In this document: in pieces, positions 46,921-59,755 of the stretch
Layout: every line of letters starts with the position of its first letter
Position numbering within the stretch: position 1 is the stretch's first letter
Origin: Balaenoptera acutorostrata
Lineage: Eukaryota; Chordata; Mammalia; Artiodactyla; Balaenopteridae
Direction: 5' to 3'
NCBI RefSeq assembly: GCF_949987535.1
Contig: NC_080081.1
Location: 34,760,428 to 34,824,427 of the forward strand
DNA: 64,000 nt
Position numbers and translations under genes: made by a program
The notes under the pieces: model-generated
Told to the model about the DNA's origin: nothing
Database searches by the model: none
What the model saw: only the letters and a program-made list of their open reading frames with translations

Positions 46921-48555
46921 TATTACAAAATGGCTATATACAGCTAGAAGTATTCAATAAAGGGGGAGAAAGTCTATTCAGAGAGGGCACAATTGTCTGA
47001 GCGATACCCTAATTATTTAGTAAAACTGAAACAGAGAAGAGAATGACTTACTTGATATTATCATCATTATTATTATTTTTGAAATACTAGAATCCAGATT
47101 GAAATGCTTAGAGAAAATGTAAGCCAACCTTCCCCCCTAAATTTGAAAGTCCACATTCAGGATGGAGATAAACTCAAATTACAGCCGAGTAATCAAGTAA
47201 CAATATAATTTTTAGCACATTCTATCTTTAAGTCTATATGGCACTCAACTAAAACAAGACAAAGAAGTAAAAGTTATTCTTTTGTTTTCATTATCTTTCT
47301 AAGAGAAAATAAAAAGAGTGATAGTAAGCAGCCTGAGAGCCCGAGATAGATGAAGCCCAAGATAGAAGAAGAGACGGGAAGAAAAGTCTTGGCTATTCTA
47401 AATGAATGCAGGCCACATGAATGATGTTTTAAAATGTTTGGATTAAATTTACAGCTGGATTTGCTGGCCCACAGACAAGAGAGCTGATCGATGCGTAAAC
47501 AAGCTAACGCAGTTATGATTCTTTTGAAAAATGGATAGAAGCTTATTTCACATATGGTGTAAGAAGCACCTTGATAGTGACGCTGAGGATTCTAAACTCA
47601 TTCTTTAAAAGAATTTCTTAGAAAACAGGATGGTAATCACGAGGACTGGCATGGGCTCTCCAGGAAAACATTCTTTCAATTTAACCTCATTTCTTTGACT
47701 ATCAGGGAAATGTGGGAATAAGATGAAGAGATTTCAATAAAGATATAGATAAGTTTTTTTTTAATGTTTAATTGTTAATAATTAATAGATGATAAAGGAA
47801 AATATATTAACACTTGAAAGACCAAATCTAAAGTAGAGGGAGAGTCTAAAGCCTTGATACAAATTTTGAGACAATAAATTATCTTTTTAGAAAAATTATT
47901 TCTCCTCCCCATATACTAAGATTTTAGCCATGCCTTAAGGCTTGTATCCTGATTATCCTTCATTCTGAACTTGGATTTCTCCTCTTCCAGGAAGTCCAAG
48001 AATGAACTAAATGTCCTTACTTGCTGCAATATTCCTCTCTTCTTAGCTTTGTTAGAGTGCGTATACTGTATTGTATTGAATTTGTTATTCATCCATAAAT
48101 ATTTCTAGAAAGACTAACTTCTAATTTGGCTGATTTGTCAACTGAAGCATTTGGCAAAATAAAATATATTCATATTTCAGGGTTACTTTGGTTTCCCAAA
48201 AACTCTCTGATGAAATTTAGCCGTTGTGAAAATAATTTTGTTTGTGAAGGAAATATTTCCCTTTAGAGTATCATGATTTTTGGAACCTGTTGTTATCCTA
48301 GGCACTGTATTCAAATCTCTGTGGAGAATTTGTGTGCTATACACTAAAAGTTAGGGAATAGATTTTTAGCATACATGATAAGAGAAACAATGAGGACATT
48401 GTATTTGATGATTCCCAACCGAAAGGAAGAGACTAATATAAATTCTTCCTGTAACTGCTAACCTGGGCCAAGGTAGGTAGGGTATATATCAGAATCTTAA
48501 GAGTTACCTGTGAGTTTTGAAAATTCATATAAATATAACATTTTAACTTATCTTT

Positions 48556-48621
48556 ATTATGATAGTTCTTCAAATATAAAGATAGTTATGATAGATATTA
48601 TGATAGTTTTTCTAATATAAA
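48556..48621. repeat. Decayed tandem repeat, 41-bp period
   Basis: ATTATGATAGTTCTTCAAAT at 48556 recurs as ATTATGATAGTTTTTCTAAT at 48597, each followed by ATAAA. Confidence 0.8.
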
Positions 48622-48783
48622 ATGACATTAAAGGGCAGTGAGAGTTTTTTCATGTTTATCAAGAATGTAGGAGTAAAACTTGCACGTTTGGTTTGCTTGT
48701 TCAAATGTGAAGCACTTTCTAATAAGGCTGAAGATTTTAATTGTTTTCAAATTTTCCATCAGTATTGTCATTATGAAATCGTG

Positions 48784-48825
48784 TTTCAATACATATGCTA
48801 CTTGTAATTTCAATACATATGCTAC
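48784..48825. repeat. 18-bp direct repeat, 24-bp period
   Basis: TTTCAATACATATGCTAC occurs exactly at 48784-48801 and at 48808-48825. Confidence 0.95.
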
Positions 48826-49424
48826 ATATGTTAATCTTAAAGTATATGGGACAGAAAGTTTTAGTAATATAGACAATAGCAGTAAAACTTCCAGTTTCTA
48901 ACTGGATTCCTCATTCTTGTGAAATCTTACTATATAGGAAGGAAGAATAAGTAATGAAGGATAATTTATTATGTCAAACTTATTATTTAATTGCCTAAAG
49001 CCTTTGGTGAGAGTTTTTGAAGTAAATTAATAATCTAAACATAGAATAGTTATTGACTAACTGAATATATCAATAGAAGAGTTCTACACACCTGAATACC
49101 TGTACCTGTACCTAGGTACCTAGGTACTTATATAGCTATGTGCATATGTGTATATAGTCATTTATATGCATATATACATACATATAATATACTTTTCTTT
49201 GAATTTCCTTCAAAAACATTAGACCTTATAGGGTTATTTTACCAATAGTAATAGAATTTATCTAAATCTTTCTGAATGTGCTGTTAAGAAGATTCTTTAA
49301 CAAATATATATGCTCCAAATTTGAAAATTCTGAGTAAAACAAAATGCACAAAAATAGCCTGAAAGATTAATTTATTTCATTTTGAAATACTTTGAAACAT
49401 TTTTTAATTTACTATACACATATA

Positions 49425-49650
49425 TAATGAGAGCCTAGTAAGTGCAAGGCACTGCTCAAGGTAGAGGGGACACAGTATCATCAATACAGAGAGGAATTTT
49501 GTCCTTAAGCAGCTTGCATTTTAATTAGAGAGAAACCATAAATAAATATACAAGAAAATATAGGGTAGCAATAATGCCAGCTTGATTTGAATTGAACAAA
49601 ACATGTCAGAGGAATGAATAGTAGGATGGTAGGATAAAATAGTTCTACAT
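49425..49650 (-). mobile_element. L2 3'-end fragment, antisense
   Basis: GAGAGCCTAGTAAGTGCAAG, GCACTGCTCAAGGTAGAGGG, GACACAGTATCATCAATACA and CAGCTTGCATTTTAATTAGA match the reverse L2 3' UTR. AGAGAAACCATAAATAAATA follows. Confidence 0.7.
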
Positions 49651-49759
49651 TCTCATGAGATGTATGTGATTAGAAAGAATGTGCCTTTTCTGCAAGATGA
49701 TCAGCCACAGCCAACCTGCTCCCAAACACCATGGACCACAACCTTGTGTCCAGATCTCT

Positions 49760-49885
49760 TGCAATTCTGGCCCCCTTACTTCTCTGATGTCTACACTAGC
49801 CACTCTCCTCACACTCGGTGGGTCTCAGCCACACCATCCTTCCTCAGTTCCCATAACACATGTTCTCTTTCGGGCTAAGATTCTT
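49760..49885 (+). mobile_element. Possible L2 fragment, sense
   Basis: CTAGCCACTCTCCTCACACT, CAGCCACACCATCCTTCCTC and CAGTTCCCATAACACATG resemble the L2 ORF2 end in the sense direction. The match is short, and it is the only sense L2 candidate in the window. Confidence 0.45.
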
Positions 49886-52367
49886 CTAACTTGAATGCAT
49901 GCGGTCTTCATGATTTGAAAAAAAGAATCCTCAAAGTGAATCTGAGGCATCCATGCAATTAGACATATAGGATATAAAGTAGAAGATAACAGGAAATACT
50001 TTGATAGGAAACTATTGCTTGATGTTTTTTTTTAATTTGAATTTTTAAAGTAATTTTCACTTTTCAAGCCGTTTTTCCAATTAAATTAAAAACAGGTAAT
50101 AAAGGAAAACTTATGCAAGACGTCTCATTTCTGTATCCAATTTTTGACCTTTTCTTGAGCCAACAGCTGTTTTTCTCTTAAATATAACACATTAAAAAGC
50201 TAGGAACAACAATTTTATAATTCTGACAATGTCATCTTTTTTCTTTGCTACAAAGAACAAGTGGTTATAAGTTGGAAATCAATTTTTTCAAACTTACTAT
50301 AGTAAAGGTCCAGGAATTTGCATTATGCTTTTATGCTCTGAGAGTTGCAAAAGAGCAGCTGTGCTGTTCAAGAATCCCCTTCTCGCAAGGGAAGATTGCT
50401 GACAATGACATAAACATACACTCTTAACTTTTTATATTTCCCTAAATCCTAAAAATTAGTGCTCTCCTTTGCATTTTTATATGACTATGTTAGAAAGCAG
50501 TTACTTTTAAAGGAAGAAGTCATAAAATCTCAATAGGTGAAAGGGATATAAAGGTCACTCAGTTTAACGTTCTATCAATTTCCAGGGAATAGTTTCTATA
50601 ATATTCCTGACAGGATGCTTCTTAACTTTGCATGGACACTCTCTGTCATGACGAATTTACTATTGTCCAAAGCAGCGAACAGCACTTTTAGGTACATGAA
50701 ACAAATCTTACCGTTTTCTACCCATGCTTACTAGTCCCTTTTCTGTGCAGGGTAGCTACAAATATATTAATTTTTTTAAATTGGAATTTTAAAATTTAGA
50801 ACTTTAAATATCATAAATAATTTTTATATGCTAGGCTCACATTTCTCAAAAGACAATCCAAACTGAAAGCATTTTTTATTGCATACCTTTTCATTTGTTC
50901 AGATCCAACTAATTTAAAATATAACCTCAGTGGAAATGCATCTTTATTAATATAAGAACAAAGGACTTAACAAATTAACTAGTTTCAGAAATAAATTACA
51001 TCAGATATTCAACCAGTCAATACTAAAAATGTATAACATGCCAGGCATTGAGGTTACACAGGTAAACAAGATGGACAGAATTCCTTCTTCCTCCTTTTTT
51101 TCATGTTAAACACACTTAAGGAAACAAACCTGTAAAGAAGTATGTTTGATTATAATTGTCAATGAATTTGATCATCTGAAATAGTCTTGGTAAGATAGTA
51201 ATTAGTTTTTATGAATGGGAGGGGAAAAATGAATTGGTTCAAACCAGTGAAACTGAAGGTGTAGATAGAGCTTGTAAGTATCATCTCAGGAGACTTTGTA
51301 TGTTCACGTGCCATGCTCTTGGTCTCAAAATGGTGCAGCAAGGGAGGTGAGAGTGAAGGGACCTATTAGAACACACCTGTGGCTTGGAAGGAGTTCTTGT
51401 GCTTAGTAAATTAACAGACATTAATTTATCTAGATCAGCATGCTGATGTCTAGCTTAGGGCAGTGTCCCGGTAGCCTGGTGCATGGTATCTTATCAGAGC
51501 AGAGTGGTCACCAAGAACTATGGAAGTTCCTGGTACGAGGATGGAGTGACACTGATGGAGTCAGGAGAGGGGTGGGTCTGATAGAGAAAGAATGATTTAG
51601 AAATCTAGATAAAGTTCTTGTGGTGGAAAGTGAGGCAATATCATGGCTAGGGTCGCATGATGATGAAATTCAGGAGAAGCTAAATTGGAACAAGTGCAGA
51701 AGACAATTTGGGACAATAGCCAAGGACTGATGGTAGCTGATCAATGGGTAAGGCATGGCACCTGCTCCTTCTGAAGTAAATCTCTTGGACAATAATTTTT
51801 TTTTTGTTTGAAGAATCTTTAAGTAGGCCTTGATTTTTTACCTCATGAAATGCATGTGTCAATTTCAAAGTGATACTTTCATGGTTAAACATTTCTCACA
51901 AGGAGAGTATAGACCTTGTTTGTATGGTGGCATTGGGAAAAGGTTTGGAGTGAAATTTACAGGAATTTACCTTGGTGGGCTACTTAAAGTTAAGGTTGGT
52001 TTTAAAGGTCTGTTATACTCATGGTTGGAGCTCTCTGGTCCCATATGGGGAGAATCTGGAATCTCAGTTCTAAGATATCTTTGCTTCAAAAATGAATAAT
52101 CATAAATGTGACAGTGGAAGTTGTCAATTTAGGGGAATCTTGGCTGCCTAGGATGACCATTGGGTGGATTTCCAGGGAATAAGTCAAACCTTGCTTAAAA
52201 ATGAGTGAAATAGAAAATCTCTAAGTTTTCTTTCTACTCTGAGATAAAATAACGGTAGAATTATTTTCTTTTTTGGAGTGTATGTTACTTGTATATATCT
52301 GAACACACCTATCAAATACCTTTTTAAAATTCTGATAAATATCTTACATTTTACTCCTTGGATGTTT
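49886..52367. other. Unassigned intronic stretch with ancient-repeat traces
   Basis: No gene is seen. At 50515-50690 there is a trace of an old CR1/L3-like repeat (GGATATAAAGGTCACTCAGT, CATGGACACTCTCTGTCATG). At 51027-51085 there is an L2-like trace (TGTATAACATGCCAGGCATT, GAGGTTACACAGGTAAACAA). The part at 51340-52200 is GC-richer and repeat-like but unassigned. Confidence 0.4.
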
Positions 52368-52612
52368 AAAGAACATAGGCTCTAGAGCAAGACTACTTGG
52401 GTTCAAACCCGGCTCCTCTCCTTACTAGCCCAGTTAGTTATCTTGGCAAGTTAATTAACTCATTTTTACCTCTGTCTACTCAAGTGTAAAATGAGGATGA
52501 CAGTAGTAACAATCTAACAACTATTGTGAGGATTAAATGAGTTAGTGCCTGCAAAGTGCTTAGAACAGTGTTTTGCACGCATAGGAAGCACTCAATATGT
52601 GCTAGTTATTTT
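52368..52612 (+). mobile_element. MIR SINE, sense (near full-length)
   Basis: This is the best MIR copy of the window. It runs from the head AACATAGGCTCTAGAGCAAG through GGGTTCAAACCCGGCTCCTC and AAGTGTAAAATGAGGATGAC. GAGGATTAAATGAGTTAGTG, AGTGCTTAGAACAGTG and the 3' end GGAAGCACTCAATATGTGCT complete it. Confidence 0.92.
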
Positions 52613-52699
52613 GATGATACTGGTGATGATCGTCATCATACCAATGCTTCTGACTTTTTGAAAGAAGAATGAGTTAATAGAATCTTTCCTGACTGACAT

Positions 52700-53080
52700 T
52701 ACTTTTATGTTAAAAACTTTTTATTATAGAAAATCTCAAACGTGCATAAAATTAGAAAAGGATAATGAACCCCCCATATACCTACCCATCATTCAGCTTT
52801 AACGGTGATCATCTCAAGCCCAGTCTAGCTTCATAATTTCTCCCACCCAACTCCTCCTTTCCCCCAGAGTTCTGAAGCCAGTCCCAAACATATTTTATTT
52901 AATCGGTTGATGTTTATTTATTTCCAGTGTGTATCTCTTAAGGATAGGGACTCTTTTCACTAAATCATAAGCATATCATCATTATCATTCCTAAAATCCC
53001 TTAATATTTATTAAATATCTTGCCAGCTTTCACATTTCACAAATTGTCATATGTGTACATGTGTTTGTGGGTATGCATAT
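52700..53080. mobile_element. Old LINE-1-type 3' UTR-like repeat
   Basis: TTTTTATTATAGAAAATCTC, ATAATGAACCCCCCATATAC and CTACCCATCATTCAGCTTTA are recognisable parts of an old mammalian interspersed repeat. CCAGTCCCAAACATATTTTA, GTGTATCTCTTAAGGATAGG and GACTCTTTTCACTAAATCAT continue it. I believe it is the 3' UTR of an ancient L1M-type element, but I am not certain of the family or the orientation. Confidence 0.55.
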
Positions 53081-53599
53081 CCTTGGAGTCAAAATGTTCT
53101 TTTTCCCTGTATTTCCTCTAAATAAAATCCCTTTTTTGTGGGGGAAAAAAGTCTTTATTGATAAATAAATAAAGTGATAGTTTTTAGGGTCAGTCACTTT
53201 CGAACTTGTTTTGTCTGAAAAATGAAGTATGTGTACCAAAGAATTTCCAAAGATATCTCACACTTTCGTAACTTCATGGTAATTTTAGTCCATGTGCAAA
53301 TCAGGGTTTAAGGAATCCACAATGCCAGAACTATTTTAATATTTCAGGGGAATAATTTGAGAATTGTTCTGTTGTATTCACTTAGCAATAAGATTCATTT
53401 TGGGTTAGGAGACTCATAAATGAAATAGAACTGGGCAGAAGTGACAAGAGAGCAGAATATCAAGCCGTGGCACACTATGAGGGTGCCCATTGCTTCTCAT
53501 CATTTTCTCTTTACTTCTCAAGGAATATTAATTTTGAAAAGGCCTTGGATTTATGTGACAAATTCTCTCCCCACCCCCTGAAAATTCTCAAAGCACATT

Positions 53600-53690
53600 T
53601 CAGAAACTCATTTTTGGCAGATGAAATTTTAAGTAAATTGGCCAAGGTCACAGCACAATAAGGGCAGAGTTATCAAGGCAATGCAGTTTC
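53600..53690 (-). mobile_element. MIR fragment, antisense
   Basis: TTGGCAGATGAAATTTTAAG, TAAATTGGCCAAGGTCACAG and AATAAGGGCAGAGTTATCAA match the reverse of the MIR tRNA-core boundary. Confidence 0.55.
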
Positions 53691-53919
53691 CTGCTTTTTC
53701 CACCATCCATGAAATTAGAGTAACTCCACCCCTTAAAATGAAAGGCTCTACTTTTTTTCCTTTCTGAAATTATAAACCATGATTTGGAAATGTTTTTTAC
53801 CATTAACTCAGACTCTCAAAAGTGGTCTTTTAAGGCTATGAAATGTTTGTGGGTGATTATTTCAGCTACTACAACTGCATATATTACAACCTACACAATT
53901 TGCTTTAAAAGAAGAGTGC

Positions 53920-54620
53920 ATTTTTTGTTTGAGCTGAACCATCAGATTTTCTTTTCATGAGGTACGGCATGATGAAGAAGCTATCTGTAGGAACAAAACT
54001 AGTTCACTTTCTATGGGCAAGCACAAGCTGTAAAGTAGATTATTAAAGTACACAGAAATAGAAAGTTAGATCAGAAGTGATATTTTACTGTGAGGTCTTC
54101 TTTCGGCCTTATAAAATGAGAAAGAACTAACCTTGTTCTATTTCTGAGTCCTGAAAAAAGCCTCCTAGCAGGCATATCACCTTTAATTAGGTTTCTGCTT
54201 TTGGGAAGCATTCTACCAGCCCCCTTTCATTTATTTTTAATGATGTTATCACTAACAGGCAAACAGTCCCTTAATAAAACAAAAACAGTTTCTATATAAA
54301 GCCTGGTGTACATGTCCTGAGTCAGTCATCTAAAAACAAATGTTATGATTGTTTCCGTTGTGCTCTTAGAACCCTTAATGGCCCTACTGTGCAGATATGC
54401 AAAACATCAACCTAGGAAATATAACCGTGTCTGTTATGCAGCTTTCAGTAAATGCTTTCCCATATTCACTTGCAGTATCAGCAGTGAGGTTAAACCTACA
54501 GGGTCATGGAAAAGACAGAAAGGTCAATTAAGTGGATTTTTTCGGCATAAGCTACACTAGCTCCTTCATAAACACTTACAGCTTAAGACTTTAAGAGACA
54601 AGCAGGGGTGAAAGCCACCC
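53920..54620. promoter_or_regulatory. Candidate conserved non-coding element
   Basis: A long repeat-free island with retained CpGs (GGTACGGCATG, TTTCGGCC, TTCCGTTG, AACCGTGTC, TTTCGGCATAAG) and motifs such as CACCTTTAATTAGG, GAGTCAGTCATC (AP-1-like), ATATGCAAAAC (octamer-like) and GGTCAATTAAGTGG. It ends just before a GT microsatellite. It is a strong enhancer candidate in the downstream third of the intron; conservation is inferred. Confidence 0.55.
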
Positions 54621-54641
54621 AAAATGTTTAAAAGTTAAATC

Positions 54642-54645
<4 letters not shown>

Positions 54646-54678
<33 letters not shown>
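54646..54678. repeat. (GT)n microsatellite
   Basis: 33 bp of uninterrupted GT, likely length-polymorphic. Confidence 0.98.
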
Positions 54679-54679
<1 letters not shown>

Positions 54680-54680
<1 letters not shown>

Positions 54681-57600
54681 AATGTGTGGCACCATTGTAT
54701 TTTGCCAAGAAATTCCAGTTTGTGGGAGGAAAAAAAATCTATGCACAGATACCTGAGTATTTTAGTTTCATCTTCCCAATTGCCAAAGGACAATTTTGCC
54801 GTCAAGTCCAAGTTTGGAAATTAAAATTAATGTATAGCTTGATTTAGTGTTTCCTCCATACATAGATTTTGAAACACAAATGCAGAATAGACAGAAATTA
54901 AAGACTCTCTTTTGAGAATAATGGTAGAAAATATACACTTTCCCCTTAAATATACAAAGTTTCTTTAGGACACTTAGTATCCCTGTTTTCCTTGAACTGT
55001 TATCCCTGTGCGGTTTCCTCATACAACCCTTTCACCTTCCCTGTTTAAATATTTCCCAGTATTCAATGCCCATTTCTAATGCACCTTGCCCTGAAAATTT
55101 TATTTTTCTTCACTCTGCTGTCAACTTGCATCATCTAAATATAATCTCTTCTTTTTCAAAATAACCACTGGGTGTCATTTGAATCAATTTTTGGCACATA
55201 ACCTTATTGGGATTATAATTGCATGTATTTTTTTTTTTTCTTCTTCCTAGAGCTTCCTCCTGACCCAAGGTAATGTCTATGAAATTGCCTTGTAATCAAC
55301 AGAGTGGTTTCCCAGTAGAAAGTATTTTTAGTTTTACTCTCCTGGGTGTAGTAAGCAGAGTCTATATCCTTCTCATTTCAGCTTCTGCCTCATCTCATCT
55401 CATTCACATATTCTTTCAACAGATATCAATCAGTTCTTACCATATGTTAGGGAGCTGAGATATATGTTCTTTTTCTTCCCTTAAGTAGTGGTCCCAAACT
55501 TTTGTCAGCTTCTCAACAGTAAACAAACCATGATAGTTGCATATGTGTGTAATAAATACTTTATGCATTAAATCAGGCAGAACTGTGAGCTTGGTGTATT
55601 TCTTAGCACACCTCCATCATCCTGCCAAACATGCACTTAACAATGATCTCCTTTGAGTATTAAATCTTCTCCTTTGTTTACCCAAACTTGAAATCCAGAG
55701 TTCTAATACTGCTTCCAGTATATCCAAGCAATTAAGTGTTTTTATGCTTTTCAGTCTATTTCTCCAAAATCTTTACTATTTTCTTTTTGTGTAAGTCAAT
55801 TTACCCATTTTCTTTAGGACCTGCTACCTGAAGAGAGATCAGTAAACTAGTTTATCCTCTTTGGCCCTTTCTCAAGTTATTTCTATCAAAGTCAATTTTA
55901 ACTGTTCACTGAACTAACTCAGGTTTAGTTTATATACAGCAACTGTAATAATATACAGTAGTAATTTTATTATCAACATGATATTTCATCATCACAAGGC
56001 TCATTAGAGAGAAATAATATAGAAACCACAGGCTTATGGCTCATGGTACAATATTAGGATTCCCTCCATGGCACATTGAAGCCAAGTTTACAATAGGAAA
56101 TTTCTAATAAATTTAGTTATTTCTTAATTATTGATACTTTATATTTATTAGCATTTTATATTTCACAAAGCACTTTCATATACATAATCTAATTGGATTT
56201 GAACTATAGTCCTTTCAGTCTGTGGTCATCGTTTTAATAAATAGACCAAATGAGTCTCATAGAACATAAGAGATGGATTCTTTGCTCAATTATTTGCTAA
56301 TACTTGGTAGAACCAGGACTTAAACTCACACCTTCTGAATCTAGCCTGGGTTACTTTTCATTTTACTGTAACTGTATCACATTATGGTAACCATTTTATG
56401 TAAAAAAATGGGGTAATTTTAAATCCAGAATTTGGAAAGTGGGCTTAAAATTTAAAATATGAGATAGGACTTATTTTGCGATATTCTTGGATATTTTATA
56501 AGAATTAGAATAGATACATGAAAGCTTGTGACCAGTTTTTGATTTATGATTACATTGTGGCATCAGAATGATTAGTTCCTATTGTCAAATTAAATCCAGA
56601 GTGCCTCGAGTAGGAGCGAACCATGATTGAGGTGTGACTGATCTCAATTTAAATTACTGTTTTATGTTTGAATATAAGTTTCAAAAATTTTTTAAACACC
56701 AATACTTAATTTTTTAAATTATTCATGCCTCTACTCCAGTTGAACAATGTGGCTGATGAGTTTCCAAAAACACCAGTAAACTTAACTTTATATACAATTG
56801 TGATGGGAATTTATCAAAATGACCAAGAAAAATTGTTATTTCTATAAATAACTATTCACTTCTCTATAGACAGTACCATATTCTCCAGAATTTTTGTCAA
56901 CATTAGTTTTTACTTCACCAGTATAGAAATATAACATTTTCGTGAAAACTTTCAGATCCCTTGTAAACATTAAATATGGTAATTTTTCCATTTTAATACT
57001 GCTTCTATCTACTTCACATTAATATGAATAAATGTGAATTCTTTTGGAATGTATGGTTTTCTAAAAGTGAGTATTTTTCTACTTGGACCTTATGATATAA
57101 TAAAAGATATCAGAGACAAAGACACACACATGCACACACACACACAAACTTGAAAGCGAATATATAATTCAAACCCAAAGGGATTAGTTATGAAAATAAC
57201 AACTGAGTTAGATTTTATTAACAGGAAAGAAAACATTTTAAAAGTAGAGGCTCATTACTTTTTCAAACAACATTGTTCCTTAGGATATCCTGCTAAATTG
57301 TTATGTGTGATAAGATTGGATGGAAAAAAGCCTGTCTTACAGTGGCATCGATCTTAGTGATAGTCATTTATTGATAAGTGACTTAAAAAATGAGTAGAAT
57401 CATGAGATGAAATGATGAGAAGAATGAAATATCATTTTTTCATACTTTTTATTGATTTTGGAGTTTTAAAATATTTTCTTCTCTTTTTTACTTTCTCTTT
57501 ATATTGTCCTTTATGTTCTAATTGATGTTAATTGATTATGTGTTGTTATAATTGTCATAATTATATTTGTTTTAATTATTAAGATGTTAATCAGTAGCTT

Positions 57601-58390
57601 TTTCTGGTCAAAAGATGAAATCATTTGTTAGTTTATAATATGTGCTGTTCTGTTTTCCTTTAGAAAATCACTGTAGTTCCCTAGAACTAAATTAAAATAC
57701 AAGAATACTTTAAAGTTAATAACCACTCTTTCTTAGGACTTTGAAAACAACAAGAACTCTTTAGAGAACTGGCATAACTACTGACCCCTACAGATGTGGA
57801 GTACTTAAAAAGATTATGCCCTCATTAATGCAGCTTTCAAAAGTGCTTACTTTATCCCTAGGAAGATGTACCCATCATTGCATCAGTCCTCAGTGTTGTG
57901 AGTGACTGTCTTATAAATTTTTCAGATTTTATCAGAATTTATCAAATTGTCTAATTTGATAAAATGAAGCAAGATAATTTGACTCCTTATAGAGTTTGTA
58001 AGCCTAAGTATAATCAATAGCTTTCTCTGAAATTTCACGTTTGTGTGACTCATTCTTTTTCAGATGTTATCTAGATATCCATAACTCTTTGGAATTTGTA
58101 ATTAAGATATTGAAATTCAGACTCCAAATTGATGCATTATCACCCTCCAATCAATATAAGTGAAATTTCCACTTAACTAATTTTTATGATTTCTTATAAG
58201 GAGTAATAGAGAATGTGTAATTTTAGATTTGAGTGATACTAGAGTTTGTCTCATTCAACCTGCTAGTTTTTTTAAATTGAGGACATTGAAGCCTGAAGAA
58301 GCTGTCCCATGTCCAAAGTAGCTGTTACTAACTGAATACTGAATTATTTTCATTATACATCCCAATGTATTCAGAAAATAGTGTGCACAG
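54680..58390. other. Unassigned intronic stretch with ancient-repeat traces
   Basis: AT-rich with no gene. An L2-like tail trace lies at 55405-55465. A MIR-like antisense trace lies at 56130-56350 (TTTCACAAAGCACTTTCATA, CATAATCTAATTGGATTTGA), and a MIR/L2-like trace at 58245-58335 (TTGAGGACATTGAAGCCTGA). A short CA run is at 57121-57146. Confidence 0.4.
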
Positions 58391-58895
58391 TTTTAGTTAT
58401 CTATAGCTGTGGAACAAATTGCACCAAAACTTAGTGGCTTAAACCATCATACATTTAAAATCTCATGATTTCTGTGAATCAAGAATCTGGGTACAACTTA
58501 ACTGGATGCCTCTGGTTTAAGGTCTCAAGAGTTTGCAGTTATGCCGTCAGCGGGGCTGCAGCCTCATCTAAAGGATCGACTGGGCAAGGAGAATCTACTT
58601 TCAAGCCAACTCATGTGGTTTTTGGCAGCCCTCTGTCTCTTGTCCTGTGTCCCTGAGCAGGGCTGTCTCATGACATTACAGCTGGTTCCTCCATGGCAGA
58701 AAATATAAGGAAAGGGAGAGAGAGAGATGGAAACAGACTTTTTACAACTGAATCCTGGAGGTGACATCCCATCACATTTGCTTTATTCTGTTTGTTAGGT
58801 CTAACTCAGACTAAGGGGAAGGTTCTATATGGAATGTGAATAACAGCAGGGAGGAATCATCAGAGGCCATCCTGTAGGCTACTATATACCTGCCA
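58391..58895. mobile_element. Old interspersed repeat, family not certain
   Basis: TTAGTTATCTATAGCTGTGG, ACAAATTGCACCAAAACTTA, GTGGCTTAAACCATCATACA and ATTTCTGTGAATCAAGAATC belong to a common mammalian interspersed repeat. CATCTAAAGGATCGACTGGG and ACTCATGTGGTTTTTGGCAG support this. I know its consensus but cannot name it with confidence. No open coding content. Confidence 0.6.
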
Positions 58896-59254
58896 CCTGC
58901 TCAGAGAAAATACTTCCCAAGTACTTGTCAAGTAAATTAAAATACTTATTTATTAATTAAATCTTTATAGTAAAACATCTCAGGTAATGGAATTGGAATA
59001 TGGACCCTTGGTTGAACAATAGTATTCTATGTATGTTATTCTTTCTGATTTTTTACCGTGATTATGAAAAAGTATGCCCTTGTACTTATGAAATATGCAG
59101 TGAAGTCTTAAAGATTAAAGAGGGAAGATGGTTCAGACATACATACACATGCACAGAGCAAGAGACGGAGAGAGACAGAGAAATAATTAAAGACCAAATA
59201 TGGCAAAATGTAAACAATTGTTGAATTTGAGGAAGGAGTTAAATTCGTTTCCAA

Positions 59255-59755
59255 GGGTTGGTTTAATAAATTACCACAATAAAACAATAGAAATTCATTT
59301 TAAATGACCACAATAAAACAATAGAAATTTATTTTCTCACAGTTCTGGAGACCAGGGGTCTAAAATCAAGGTATCAGCATGATGAGCTCCCTCCAAGTGG
59401 CTAAAAAGGAGAATCTGTTCTTTACCTCTTCTAGCTTCTGGTGGTTGTCAGCATTCCTTGACTATGGCCCCAAAATTCCAATCTTTGTCTCCATCTCCAC
59501 TTTGCCTCCTCCTCTTGTCTGTGGCCCTCTTCTGTCTCTCTCAAATTTCCCTCTGCCTTTCTCTTATAAGGACACTTTGTCATTGGATTTAGGGCCTATC
59601 CTACATCAGGATGATCTCATCTCAAGATTCTTAACTTAATCACACCTGTAAAAACCCTCTTTCCAAATAAGCTAGAATTACTGGGATCCAGGGATTGGGC
59701 ATGGACTTATATTGGGGGCCGGGGGGCTACCATTCAATATACTACAGAAGTATAT
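59255..59755 (-). mobile_element. MaLR/MLT-like LTR, antisense
   Basis: AGAAATTTATTTTCTCACAG, TTCTGGAGACCAGGGGTCTA, CTTCTAGCTTCTGGTGGTTG and CTTATAAGGACACTTTGTCA are LTR-type markers in antisense. GGATTTAGGGCCTATCCTAC, CTTTCCAAATAAGCTAGAAT and a final ATACTACAG continue the pattern. It is more diverged than the MLT1 copy at 38149. A 35-bp-period duplication lies at its left end (59273-59342). Confidence 0.6.

Larger units (their letters stand above)
46921..49424. other. Unassigned intronic stretch with short direct repeats
   Basis: AT-rich with no gene. The part at 47430-47720 has several CpGs (GATCGATGCG, CTAACGCAG, GTGACGCTG) and may be weakly constrained. Direct repeats at 48556-48621 and 48784-48825 are listed separately. 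Confidence 0.4.
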
